From positions 186,001 through 250,000 of the forward strand of contig OX595992.1 of assembly GCA_951394045.1 (NCBI GenBank): DNA of 64,000 nt. The letters run 5' to 3'. The notes beneath the pieces were generated by a model. It was not told where the DNA came from. It saw only the letters and a program-made list of their open reading frames with translations, and did not search any database. A program made the position numbers and the translations under genes. Shown one piece after another: positions 30,054 to 41,960 of this stretch. This stretch comes from Nitzschia sp. DOCU1 (taxonomy: Eukaryota > Bacillariophyta > Bacillariophyceae > Bacillariales > Bacillariaceae). Positions within the stretch are counted from its first letter, which is position 1, and each line of letters starts with the position of its first letter.

Positions 30054-32701
30054 ATGAGATTGCGCCCCGCCCCCACCAGCACCTCGAGCGTCGGAAGGGG
30101 CGTCGGTAAGCGCTCTCTACAAACTGCGCCTTTATCCGGCACGGCATTCAAAAGCCCAAGCCTCCTGAAACGCAAAAGGTATTTGGTGGCCTGTCTGACA
30201 TTGTCCCCGTTGACGTATTTCATCGGATCGTTTCTGGTTCTGGGGCGACAAGTGCATCTTCAGGATGGGTCAAATCTTGGCATTACATCCCAGCTGCTGT
30301 CGTCGGGACTACTGGTAGCATCTTCTGCTCGATCTGCATCCAAAATATCAGAGTGGCTGGAAGCAGAAGCATCGGGCCCGCAGGGGGGCAATGGGGCTGC
30401 GCTCAAGCTTGTGACGGCCTATTTGGAGCCGCTCTGGAATGTGACAATACCCGGATCGGTAACGAAAGATTCCAAGTCCTACATCGAGCCACTCCCTTTG
30501 CGAACGCACACACCAAGGGACTTGCAAAAAGTAGTTTACCCGCGAGTCCAAACTTGCCTTGACCTTCCTGCCAAATTCCCAGTCGATCGGGGACCCCAGT
30601 ATGGCAACAACCATGACCTTATTCTCACCAACATTGGTGATCAAATTCCACCACCGGACTATTTGGAGCAACAAACGCCCTACTGTCCGGTCGATGCCGA
30701 CCCCTACTTGCCATGGATTCATGACGTCTTTTTGCAAGGGTCTTCCGTTCAGTTTGTGGCCCAGAACAAGCGAAGGTGTCAAACGGGAGCCCTCCATGCG
30801 GAGCAACTCGAACGAATGGAGCCGCAAGTGGCACTATTACAGTCGGTATCTGTTCAACGAATCTCAAATGAACAAGCTACGCAATTAGCACCTGAACTAT
30901 GGACGCCATCTAGCTCCGATTCGGCATTATCCTCGAGCACTGAGCAACGCTATCGACTGGTTCCGTATAAGGACGCCGATGCGGATGCTAAACAAACACG
31001 ATTCATTTGCAAATTCCATTCCTATCAAAGCAACGGGGGCGGCCGTCTTGAGCTGGGAGAGACCTTGTCGGAGTATCCATTCAGCTACGAGCTAGCCGCC
31101 TATCGTAAAAGCAACAATCATGGTGGACTACTGACGCCCGAGGGAAAGGATAATGGCAAATTTTGGACGTCGACGTTGATGTTCTCGTGTCCCTTGCCAA
31201 AAGCGTTGCAAGATACTACTACGTGGACGACTCCCATTCGAAAAATACCAATATTCCACGTAGATATCGTTCCCATTCGAACACCGGCACGATTTCCGCC
31301 TAACAAGGAGCTGTCATCGGAGGGAGATAACTTTGGCAGTGACGGTGGGTATTATCTCTCAGAAGAGCAAATTGGACCCGTTCTGGCGTCTCAGTTGCAA
31401 TTTGATCCCACCAAGGCGTGGGGACAGCGGCACGTCTTGCCATTGCCGGAAGCGAGTGGTCGCTGGGAAAATATCCCCATTTGTCCCATGGCGCCTGATC
31501 CGATTCAACAAAACATCAACGGCGTCAAAGATAATGAAATCAATGCTGGCGAGGCGAAAGGCAACAACGATACTAAGAAAAAGCCGTATTTGTTGTCGGC
31601 ATGTTTATGGGCCTCCAAGACCTTTCGAACTCGTGGTCAAAATAAGCACAATGTGCTTAGCAACACTGAGGAACGTTTGATGGAATGGCTCGAGTTTCAC
31701 TTGATGGTAGGCTTTGACCACGTCTATGTATTTGACAATAGTGGGGCCTTTCGCAATGCGACTGGCAATCTCAAATCCGTTGTGGAATTATTTCCTCCGA
31801 ATCAAGTTACATGGATTGACTGGCCCAGTCAGGTGAGCAACAAAAGCTCGTCCGTATTATGCGTGCAACTTTGGGCTGAATTCACAGATCTCAAATTGTT
31901 TCTTTCTAGGTTTGCAACAACAATATTCCAGCTCACGACAATACGGGAGAACGTAGTAGCCAGTATGCGGCGGAGAATAGCTGTCGGACTCGCTATGGGT
32001 CGTACACGGATTGGATCGCAACTTTTGACACCGATGAATACCTCGTGCCCCAAGAATCTCATTCCAGTTTGCGCTCGGTCGTCGAACAGGCCCAGGATAC
32101 TAACATTTTGTCCTTTCCAAGTTCGCGTGGAAAGCTGCGGCTAGCCTACTCGGAAACTGCGAACAGAGGGCGAAGCAAACTAGCCAACACTACCTACCTG
32201 CAAGCCTTTAATTGCGATGGATCGCCACTTCCAAGACCACAATGGGCAGATCGTGCTCGTAAGCAACTTTATAGAGCTGACTACGTCTTGGATCATTTTG
32301 TGCACTACTCGACAGTCACAGCTGGCTACATGAGAACGTACCTACAGGCACAACAAATGGGTCAACAATGGTCTCGTTATTTCAGTGAAGATCCTCCCTC
32401 CGAACGTAAGGTGGATGAGCTTCACGAGGCCATGATGGTCCATACTAAAAGTTTGGACCCCCCACAACTTCAAAATTGGAAAAACAAGTGTCGCTTTGAC
32501 TTTACCAAGAAATTCTTGGGATGCTCTGTTGGTTTTCCTTGGCCGAAAAATACCGCCAGCGAAACTGAGACGTACGACCCCGCGACGGGGTGGCAATACA
32601 ATTGTTTTGTCAATGAGCGGGTTGACGACTATTGGGCTCCGAAGTTGCACAAGGCCATGGAAGCGCGGAAACATTTAGCCGATATAAAATCAAGCGGATA
32701 G
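30054..32701 (+). CDS. GT92-like glycosyltransferase, type II Golgi membrane protein, two exons
   Basis: Join 30054..31832 and 31910..32701, 856 residues. The first in-frame ATG is at 30054. The intron (31833-31909, 77 bp, GTGAGC...CTAG, phase 0) is required: splicing gives TWIDWPSQ then VCNNNIPAHDNTGERSSQYA, and the frame then runs on to the real end. A basic tail and one hydrophobic segment (YLVACLTLSPLTYFIGSFLV) form a signal anchor. The catalytic part follows the DUF23/GT92 pattern: ACLWASKTFRTR, ERLMEWLEFHLMVGFDHVYV with FDNS, CRTRYGSYTDWIATFDTDEY (metal-binding D-x-D), then LSFPSSRGK and a C-terminal FVHYSTVTAGY. GT92 enzymes transfer sugars, often galactose, to glycans in the Golgi lumen; donor and acceptor here are unknown. 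Confidence 0.88.
31833..31909 (+). other. Spliceosomal intron in the GT92-like gene
   Basis: 77 bp, donor GTGAGC after CAG, acceptor TTTCTTTCTAG, phase 0. Removing it joins two halves of the conserved catalytic domain. Confidence 0.9.
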
Positions 32702-33023
32702 GGCTGGCCAGACGGCACAATTTTCAAACGATTGTCTGCTCCAGTCTGGTCTCTATTGATGGCTAACGCCACACCGGGCTGGGAAGTTGAAAGCGCAGAT
32801 GGGCCACAATCCGAGATCAAATCCTTTCGATCAAAGTAGTGGTCTTGGTGCCACATATCCTCTTGACCCCGGAATCTTCGCCTCTTTAGCTGTGTCGATC
32901 TGTGGTCGTGACATGCCCTACGACTATCTAGTAGTAATATGTCTTTCAAATGCATTTCATAGACTATAAGTCCGATTTCTGTGTGATGCGTTTGCGGTCG
33001 TGGGTCGAGCGGCCGTAACGACC
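32702..33023. other. Convergent intergenic region
   Basis: About 320 bp between convergent stop codons; no gene seen. It should carry both 3' ends. Confidence 0.5.
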
Positions 33024-36000
33024 CTAATCCTCGCTGTCGTCGTCGTCGTCGTCATCATCATCCTCATTGCCTCCGCCGAAGGTGGCCGTAGAACCTCCTT
33101 CTAAAGGACCAAGAGCAAGATTGCTGATGCCTCCAACAATGCCGGCGTTGTGTCGGCTTAACAGGCGCTGAGTGTCATCGACTCCGCAATTGATTAAATT
33201 TTGGCCGCCCGCGTGACGCCAGTGACTGATGTCGTATGCTGTCCCGAGGAATCCCACCCAGCAATCGCTTCCTTTGGTCGTATGACTAGCGAGTTGCGCA
33301 AGAGTAATCTGACCAGTGCCTGTGTTAGACCCAGGATCGTCGCCGCCGCCAGAATCCAAATAGACGCCCATAACTTGTAAACCTCCCAGTACAGATCTGG
33401 CGTGGGCGCCGAGAAAAGCAGCTGTGATATCTTGCCCACAACTCAAGGGACCACCTGGATGGTTGAAATTCGATAAATCATACACCGTTGTCTCAACCGC
33501 CACAAAGCAATCGCTCTGTGCGTTGGTGTGTTGTGCCAGACTGTCACGGGTGAATTCGGTAGACGCATCTGCTGCTGCGCCTGCTCCACCACCGCCGCCA
33601 CCACCGCCACCACCACCGCCACCAGAATCCAAATAGACGCCCATAACTTGAAAACCTCCAAGCACAGATCTGGCGTGGGCGCCGAGAAAAGCAGCTGTGA
33701 TATCTTGCCCACAACTCAAGGGACCACCTGGATGGTTGAAATTCGATAAATCATACACCGTTGTCTCAACCGCCACAAAGCAATCGCTCTGTGCGTTGGT
33801 GTGTTGTGCCAGACTGTCACGGGTGAATTCGGTAGACGCATCTGCTGCTGCGCCTGCTCCACCACCGCCGCCACCACCGCCACCACCACCACCACCACCG
33901 CCACCAGAATCCAAATAGACGCCCATAACTTGAAAACCTCCAAGCACAGATCTGGCGTGGGCGCCGAGAAAAGCAGCTGTGATATCTTGCCCACAACTCA
34001 AGGGACCACCTGGATGGTTGAAATTCGATAAATCATACACCGTTGTCTCAACCGCCACAAAGCAATCGCTCTGTGCGTTGGTGTGTTGTGCCAGACTGTC
34101 ACGGGTGAATTCGGTAGACGCATCTGCCGCTGCGCCTGCTCCACCACCACACTGAGGACCTACCAAGCTCACATTTCCAGACGTTGCGGCAGCATCTGGC
34201 CCAAGTAGAGTAATCGTCGATAGTAATGCCGTACTGTGAGAGGCTTGGGCCTCAAAAGCGATCGTAGCGTCGGTGCCACAACTTATCAAAGGTCCCGGAG
34301 GATGAATAAGTCCTGTCGCATCATATACAAACCCTCCGATCGAAAGCCAACATTTGTCTGCTGGAGCATCTCCGAGACGAATCCCAGTCGAAATTTCTGT
34401 CGCAAGAAGTACTGGATCGATCTCAATCACGCCTAGAAATCTCTCAGAAATCGTAGTCAAGAGACACTCGTCGTGGTTGGGAACAGTACTTGATTGAAGA
34501 TAGGACACTGTCTGGTTCGTTCCTGCTTTACCAACAGCACACATGTCGGGTCCAGCATGTGAATAGCCGGTCATGTTAAAGGCGAAGTTGTAAAGTACGA
34601 CCCAGCAGTCTTCGGAGGCCTGATGTTGGGCAACTAAATCCATCGTTAGCCGAGCGGAGAGTGCCATTGGAGAACTCGAAGGCTCCAATGACGGTACGCT
34701 TGTGGGGTCCGCAAAAGTGGATGGGGTGGGCACAGGAGCAAGCGTAGCCGCTGCCAGTGGATTTGGAGAAGCCTCAAGAGCGAGAGGGCCCAGCAGGAAC
34801 GACGACACTAAATTCAGAAAAGACATCTGGTGGACATCGTCGAATCTTGAGGTTAGATCCTGGTCAGTCGTCGTGCCGCCGGCTAAATTCCGTCGAAGAT
34901 TAGCTCGCCTCATGGCGGGGTCACAAAGATTTTTTCTCGAACCTCCATGGACAAATGATGTCAAATTATAAACATTTCCGTGGAGGGAAACCCAACAATC
35001 TGAAGGGTTATTGTGAAGCACAACTTCAGCCATCGTGATTCCCGCTGAAGTCGTAGGACTGAGCGTAGAGGGAACCGGTGGCGCAGTAGAAGGCTTTGCA
35101 GTTGGCGAGGTCGTCGGAAGAGGACCGTCCGTAGTAGTCCGGCCAAGATCGCCCGTGGAAGGACCTGTCGGCGAAGCAGTCGGGCTCGCGGGGGACTGGC
35201 CGCTGACCGATACAACCGGACCCAAAAGGTAAGTCGACATGTCCGAAGCCGTCAACATGCTCATAGTGTGGGGAAGAACCGCATTGGCCTTCTCGTAGCC
35301 AGCAGTCAAATTCGTCCCAGCCTTGCCAGGAATACAAAGAGGCGGACCATAATGAGTGAAGCTCGTCAAGTCGAAGGCGAAATCAAAGATTACAACCCAG
35401 CAGTCCGCAGCAGAATCATGAAGCGCAACTTCAGCCATCGTGATTCCCGCTGAAGTCGCGGGACTGAGCGTAGAAGGAACCGGTGGCGCAGTAGAAGGCT
35501 TTGCAGTTGGGGAGGTCGTCGGAAGAGGACCGTCCGTAGTAGTCCGGCCAAGATCGCCCGTGGAAGGACCTGTCGGCGAAGCAGTCGGGCTCGCGGGGGA
35601 CTGGCCGCTGACCGATACAACCGGACCCAAAAGGTAAGTCGACATGTCCGAAGCCGTCAACATGCTCATAGTGTGGGGAAGAACCGCATTGGCCTTCTCG
35701 TAGCCAGCAGTCAAATTCGTCCCAGCCTTGCCAGGAATACAAAGAGGCGGACCATAATGAGTGAAGCTCGTCAAGTCGAAGGCGAAATCAAAGATTACAA
35801 CCCAGCAGTCCGCAGCAGAATCATGAAGCGCAACTTCAGCCATCGTGATTCCCGCTGAAGTCGCGGGACTGAGCGTAGAGGGAACCGGTGGCGCAGTAGA
35901 AGGCTTTGCAGTTGGCGAGGTCGTCGGAAGAGGACCGTCCGTAGTAGTCCGGCCAAGATCGCCCGTGGAAGGACCTGTCGGCGAAGCAGTCGGGCTCGCG

Positions 36001-38027
36001 GGGGACTGGCCGCTGACCGATACAACCGGACCCAAAAGGTAAGTCGACATGTCCGAAGCCGTCAACATGCTCATAGTGTGGGGAAGAACCGCATTGGCCT
36101 TCTCGTAGCCAGCAGTCAAATTCGTCCCAGCCTTGCCAGGAATACAAAGAGGCGGACCATAATGAGTGAAGCTCGTCAAGTCGAAGGCGAAATCAAAGAT
36201 TACAACCCAGCAGTCCGCAGCAGAATCATGAAGCGCAACTTCAGCCATCGTGATTCCTTGAATTGCTGATGTTGGATTGAAAGTAGGAGAACCGGTTGTG
36301 GGGTCTTGATTGGGTTTTTCAGTTTGCTTGTCGATCGAAGGCTCTGACGTTGGGGCAGGCGGCACTTCTGCATCAACAACTAGCGTTCCAACACGACGAT
36401 CGGCAATACCCTCCAACATGGCTACCGTATGGGGAGGAGTCAGTGCATTGTCGAAGCGAGCAGTCAAGTTTTGATCGAGAATGATTCCACCTTCGGCCAA
36501 GGCTCGGACCATTCCTCGTCTTTGGGAGGGCATGCAAAGGTTAGGGCCCGGGTGGTCATAGTCTGTCAAGTTGAAAACGCTACCATGTACAATCTGCCAG
36601 CAATCATCCGGCGTGTTGTGAGCTGCCAGCTCTGACAATGCGATCCCATCGGCCACCACGACTTCAGGGTCCTCAGATGGCGGTGAAGGTACCGGCACCG
36701 GCCTAAAGTTGCTGCCACAGCACGGAACACTTTCATCATCCGCGCGGCCATTACCGCCACCTCCACCGATCCTGCCACCTTTTTTATGACCCTTTTTCTT
36801 GCCGTTCTTCTTCTTGGTAGCTTTTGGTTGACGCCCACCACCACCATCACCCGAAGACGAATAGGCAGCAAGTTTCATGTTCTCTTGTGTTAGGGTCCCT
36901 TCCAAGGGACCTACCAAGTATTTCTCGACGTCTTCCAAAAGATCCATGGTATGGAAGCGTTCATAGTCTTGGGTTCCATCCTTGCCACACAGCATTGTGA
37001 TGATGGAGGCCCCACCCGGGTGGACGTTAGCGGCATAGGCGCCCATTGCATAGACCCAACCAAAAAAGGAAACTAAACAATCGTCGGGAGTGGAATGAGC
37101 CGCCAATACGGCCTCCGACACACAATTGACGGCCGATGAGCAGTCCTCCAAATCTTGATTGTCTCCAACGACCACAGTTCCTTCCTCCTCTTCTTGGGGG
37201 AGCACATTGGATTCTTCCAAGCGTCCAACTAGCTCGCCTTGGACCGTTCGCAAAAGCTCGGGAGAATGAAACTTGGAATAGGACTCGGTCGCATCTTGTC
37301 CACACCAAGGATAGATCCAGCCGGGACCACCCGGGTGCCGACGCTTCGCATACACAGTCATTTGAAAGACTGGTTAGAATTGAGAAAGATTCGGATCGAA
37401 ACAAGTGAGAAAACGGCACACTCAATTCAACTTTAAAAGGCCGCCGTTCCAAGAGAGCAGGGAATAATCCGTACCTTGACTATGATACGACACCCAACAA
37501 TCCTCAGGAGTCGAATGTGCCGCTAGCTCGTTGAGAGATACCACTCTCAAAGCGCCCGTGCCAACAGCAGCCGCGGTAGTCGTAGGACGCAACTGAATGC
37601 GATTCTCCTTGCAAAACTCCACCAAGGCAGCGATACCAAAGCCCAAGGCGACCACAAATCCCAAACCCAACAACCACGCCAAAGCCCGGGGGACGATGCG
37701 TTTCACTTCCTTGCCGTCATCACCACCAGTAGCCGATGAGTCCTCTTCTTGGGCAAAGTCCTCGGGCGGCACAAGACGAGGTGGCCCACTAGGAAACCCG
37801 GTACCCAACAGCGAAGAAGAAGCAGAAGATGTCAACGAGCCTCGTTGTTCAGTCAGAAACCATTGACTAGAGGAAAGGCGACGCTCTTGCTCTCCCTTTT
37901 GCCACTCCAAAATCTCTTGACGAATCCACTCGCTGGAGGATCGACGAGGCGCCACGGTACCTGGATCATCCTCATCACCATGTCCCATCATGTTCATGGA
38001 ACCACCTTGCAAAGTTTGGGATGCCAT
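33024..38027 (-). CDS. Giant single-pass membrane protein with 13 cytochrome-b5-like domains, two exons
   Basis: Join complement of 38027..37475 and 37369..33024, 1632 residues. The intron (37474-37370) is placed because CWVSYHSQ + VFQMTVYAKRRHPGG rebuilds an intact first domain. N-terminal cytosolic part (about 110 residues), one membrane segment at about 115-137 (ALAWLLGLGFVVALGFGIAA), then 13 domains starting (I/L)xxxELAxHxxxxDCWV. Domains 1-2 keep HPGG and a second His 23 residues later, close to cytochrome b5 axial-ligand spacing. Domains 4-6 (HYGPPLC) and 10-12 (HPGGPLSCGQD) are near-identical triplets; 3, 7, 8, 9 and 13 are divergent but each still has two candidate His. Most domains pair the Cys of DCW with a second Cys near C-G-x-D, suggesting disulphides in a lumenal or extracellular setting. 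Linkers are Pro/Thr/Ser-rich or poly-Gly; a Lys-rich patch (TKKKNGKKKGHKKGG) follows domain 2; the tail is poly-Asp. Heme loading is inferred, not shown. Confidence 0.9.
33351..34146 (-). repeat. Intragenic tandem triplication, b5-like domain plus poly-Gly linker
   Basis: Three near-identical copies (33351-33623, 33624-33905, 33906-34146; periods 273 and 282 bp). The 9-bp difference is three Gly codons in the CCACCGCCGCC-type linker, consistent with slippage. Confidence 0.9.
35034..36250 (-). repeat. Intragenic tandem triplication, 405-bp b5-like domain plus Pro/Thr linker
   Basis: Three copies with an exact 405-bp period (for example the GTGATTCCCGCTGAAGTC block recurs at that spacing), differing at only a few bases. 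Each encodes one THYGPPLCIPGKAG domain and a PTASPTGPSTGDLG linker. Confidence 0.9.
37370..37474 (-). other. Spliceosomal intron in the b5-array gene
   Basis: 105 bp on the minus strand: donor GTACGG directly after CAAG, acceptor CCAG, phase 1. Splicing converts the two open frames into one continuous first b5-like domain. Confidence 0.88.
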
Positions 38028-41000
38028 AACGAGGATGACAGTAATCAGTAGTAAGTAGTATTCTTTGAATCAATTTTCTTCAGATTTCTCTCTGATTGTG
38101 AGATACAAAAAAGTCCAAGCTTCTTCATGGTATCCATCACTATACGATTCGGAGAGAATCATTTGCCGAGTTTGTCGTGGGATAGTCAGGATGGCGGATG
38201 CATCATGTAGTTTATATATAGCGCTGGTCCACACAAGCCATTATTGGATGCATCATGTAGTTTATATATAGCGCTGGTCCACACAAGCCATTATTGGCGA
38301 CTCGAGACCCGCGTTGCAGTAACTGTCCCCTTATACCAGTGGACAAAGACAAGGCCAGAAAACAAATGGCGGTTTTCAGTGGTCGCCTTCCGAATCATAG
38401 CAATAGAAAAATCTACTGCTGACCCGTCCTCAGTGGTGCACAAATGGATCGAGGTCGTTTCCACTCGGTCATCTATCAACCCTGGTCCACAAGATGGGGG
38501 GGCACGTGCTTCAGATTTCACTAATGATAGCACCATCGTGATTGCCGCGGACCACTGATGGATCCAAGGATGCCATGGGCCCTCTCAATGGTCCACAGAA
38601 CGATCGAAATGGAAGCGCTTTAGGATCTTGATGTGCCGCCGACGCCGGTCATCATTACGAAAGTTCGCGGTGGGGTATTCGCCGCCGAGGAGGCCGATCT
38701 TTGCGCGTGCGTGCTTCGTCCGCGCCCTCTCGACCAGTCCGAACAGATGAAAAATCTATCACAGCGTACGTCGAACCGAGTAGTCCGGGCAGCCGGCGCT
38801 ATCGACGACTCGTCGCTATCCGACTGTAGCAGCAGTGGCGGGACAATCTACCGGTAGTAGAGCGTGACAGAGAAAAGGTCAAAACAGAAGCTTTCTTCTC
38901 CTTGAGAGCAAGGGACGATTATGATAGCGGCTTTGTGCTGGATCGACTTCAAGCAAAGTACGTTATTTTCCTCTTGTTGAGGACAAGACATATGTACCAA
39001 CGACGACGCCGAAGAAGAAAGATGCGCGCGCCGCCACCAACAGCAAAAAGAACACAACCAGTACCACCACTAGTAAGTATAGTGCTACGGTAGTAGTAGT
39101 ATTGACTATTAAACCAGCGGAAAGTGCATACCTAGTAGTATCCATCTAGCAGCTATTACGACGGAGAGGAACGATCTCAAAGCAGCGAAAAGTGCGCGCT
39201 ATTCTTGTTTTGCACGGCGGCGGTCGCCGATGATGCTGAAATGATGGTTTTTCCAACAATTTCTGTTAAAGGGCGTCCACTACCGGTAGTAGTAGGTAGT
39301 AGCACAAGACGACCGTCCTCGAACAACCCAGGTTTTCCTCATCTACCGTAGACTGCGCGCGGTTTCTTCTTGCTTCTTGCTGGGGGCGCGAGCAACAGGA
39401 TGATGGATGCATGTTTCTTGTTGTTCATTGTTGTTGTTGGGTAGTACCTCTTCCTGGTGGCCGCCGAAGATGTGTGTCCAAGAAGGAACAAGTAGAACGC
39501 CAATCGAGAACAAGGTCAAGAAGAACAAGTCGACGATAACAACAACTTGAGGATATGATCAATTCTATCCAGGCGATTTCGTCCTTGGATACTTCTACAA
39601 CTCTAAGTAAGAAAGGCAGGCTGGTGTAGAATGGAATGGATCATAAGCCCCATGTAGCGTGCAGCAAGAAGAAAAATCAAAATTCCCTTCTCTCAACAAC
39701 ATATGCCCTCGATCGCAATGCTCCCTTATGGAGGTGATGTGTGCCGGATGGTGGTGTGTGCTGCTGCCGCCGATAACGTCTTAGCAGTAGGCTACTTGTA
39801 AGAACTATCACAATCATCCGCCGTTCTTACAGACAGTTCTGAAAGGCGCGACGACCAGGTGTGGGCGATGGTCTAGGTAGACGACGACAACGACTACGCC
39901 CATCTCAAGCAATGTTCCATCTCATCGGCGTGAGCAGCACCTACTACTACTACTAGTAGCAGCAAAGAAATGCTCCTAGAACTACTACTACTAGCAAGGG
40001 GCGAGGAACTAGTACTAAGAAGAAAGAAGGCGGAGGGTGTATACAAACATGAACCAAGACACAGCAATGATGATCATGCTGTTGAAGAAGGAGAGCAGCA
40101 AGAAGCGGAAGGAAAGCGAGGAAAAACAAAACGCCACAGTCGTATTGGTGCTGGTAGTAGTGGGAGCAGAAGTACCTGTATGCAGCACCAGCGGGTGGTG
40201 CTGCTCGTCGTTTGGTGTTGATAACCACGCAGTGACCGGCTTGTTTCTTGTTGTTCTTGCTTCGTCGTTCTTGTTAAAAATCAAAATTCGTTCTTATACA
40301 TGATACAGTAAACTGATTATTTCTACAAGTACTGCTAGAAGCCGCAAAGGCCGGACGGCGGCCACCGCTTCTCGTCCTCCGGAGCATAGTAATGGTGGTG
40401 CTTCTTTGCTGGCGTGGTCCTCCTCACCAAGAGGGTGCAGCGCGCTCCTCCTCAGATGCGTGCCGACTTTCTTCTTGCACTAGGTTTCGGCTTGGTCTTC
40501 ACAATGTCAGGCCGGCTTTCATCTTCAGGAAACTTGAGATCGGACGCAAGTTGGGGCGAGAAGAGGACGACCATGACGCTTGTGGGGTGGCTCCTCCTCC
40601 TCCTCCCGGCGGCGCCCTTCAGGTAGAGGGTGTGGTCTTCTTCTTGTTCTTGGTGTTGTTGTCGAGCACGCAGCAGGCCGAGGAGTGAATTACTCCTACC
40701 TGTGGTCCGGCTCATGCAACTCTTTCTCGGAGAACTCATCGCCGCCTGGGGGGACGCTCCTGCTGCTTTGGGGGGGTCAGAAGTCCAATAACCGCCAGTG
40801 GATATGCTGCTGGAATTACAGCTTTTTGACCACGAGGATAACGATAACATACTTCTAGTAGAAGAAGTTCTTGAAGACATCATTAGCACAGCTGTGAACA
40901 ACAACAAGCGCTCGTCGGGCGGTGGGAGGGGAAGGGCTTGTTGAAAGTGGTAGTAGTGGTATAGTAGTTCTTGTAATACCTTTTCTTCGTTGTGGCCGCC

Positions 41001-41960
41001 GCCGCTTTGCTGCTGCTGCCTTGGGGTATTTTGTGAGCAGGTTTTCTTTGTTCTTGGTGTTGTTGTTTTGCTGCTGCCTTGAATCTTCCGGCGTCAAGGG
41101 GGGGGAGGGTTCGCTCAGCGCAGAATTCAAGCAGTTCTTACGGGCATCCAAAAATGTGATAGCACGCCTCCCACCCGTTACAGTACCGGTAGTTTTCCCC
41201 GCAATCTAGTACCAGGCCCCTTGTGAGCGAGGGCTTAAAATGTGGTCGGTGTTTCAGCGGAGTCTGGGAAGCCTATACTCCGTGCCGCGCGACCTGCATA
41301 TTCCACATAACAAAATTGCTTCGCGGTTTCGGAGATGAGAACTTAATTCGACCGGACAATACCACGTGGTAATAGCCCCGTTTGAGAACAGGCGATTAGA
41401 GATTCTTACGTCAGGGGATGTCTTTGGGTCATTCGAAAGTCGATCTTAAATAAGCGGTTTGGAATTTCTCCCTAGAATTGTTTGTCCTGTTCCGTAGGCG
41501 TCAAGGATGGCATAAGTATTTTCAGGCGACCAATACAGACTGGAACGAAACTGCACAAATGTCCACACTCGGGAATGATGTGAAACAATCTCCCCATATC
41601 GTTGTATCACTGACATTCGGGGGACTGCTTTGTAATTCACAAGTGGCACCGAAAACCAGTTCGCGGGAATGACGTGGAACAATCTCACCACCTCCGTAGA
41701 TTAGGGGGATTTTAGTATTACTGTAGCTCTCTACCCGGATCCCCCTCATGGATCGGATCTCCCCCTGATTCCAACATGGTGTCGACTGACGGACGATCCC
41801 TTCCAAAGCCAACCAAAACAAAAAATCCATCGGTGGGAAATTATCTCAGGCAGACGAGGGAGGCGAGAGATGACGCTTTGCCATGGCATTCCAGTTGCCC
41901 CATTGACCTAACCTGCGTTGACCTGCTTCGATAACAACTCAATACGCTTCTTCGTGCAAT
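38028..41960. other. Gene-poor 3.9-kb stretch between divergent genes
   Basis: Carries the promoter region of the b5-array gene (with a 50-bp duplication) and that of the UTP4 gene. In between are CTA/TAG-, GAA- and CTTCTTGTT-type simple sequences and TACCGGTA palindromes at 38849, 39281 and 41184. Frames of 60-150 codons occur on both strands over the same bases (for example 40392-40907), with Ser/Arg- or Leu-rich composition typical of microsatellite translation; none is called. 41540-41700 contains a diverged direct repeat of GAATGAYGTGRAACAATCTC. Confidence 0.5.
38196..38295. repeat. 50-bp perfect tandem repeat x 2 with TATATA, upstream of the b5-array gene
   Basis: Copies 38196-38245 and 38246-38295, each starting GGATGCATCATGTAGTTTAT and containing TTTATATATAGCGC. 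They sit 170-270 bp upstream of the ATG at 38027 on the minus strand, so they may duplicate a promoter element. Confidence 0.9.

Noticed and set aside
34702..36269. Repeated short plus-strand frames
   Set aside because: Antisense shadows of the 405-bp domain triplication in the b5-array gene.
40392..41209. Several 90-150-codon frames on both strands
   Set aside because: Translations of simple-sequence DNA (Ser-, Leu- or Arg-rich) with no domain and mutual overlap.
41446..41830. Minus-strand frames with a repeated GEIV(S/P)xHSR motif
   Set aside because: The motif comes from a diverged short DNA repeat; no gene structure around it.
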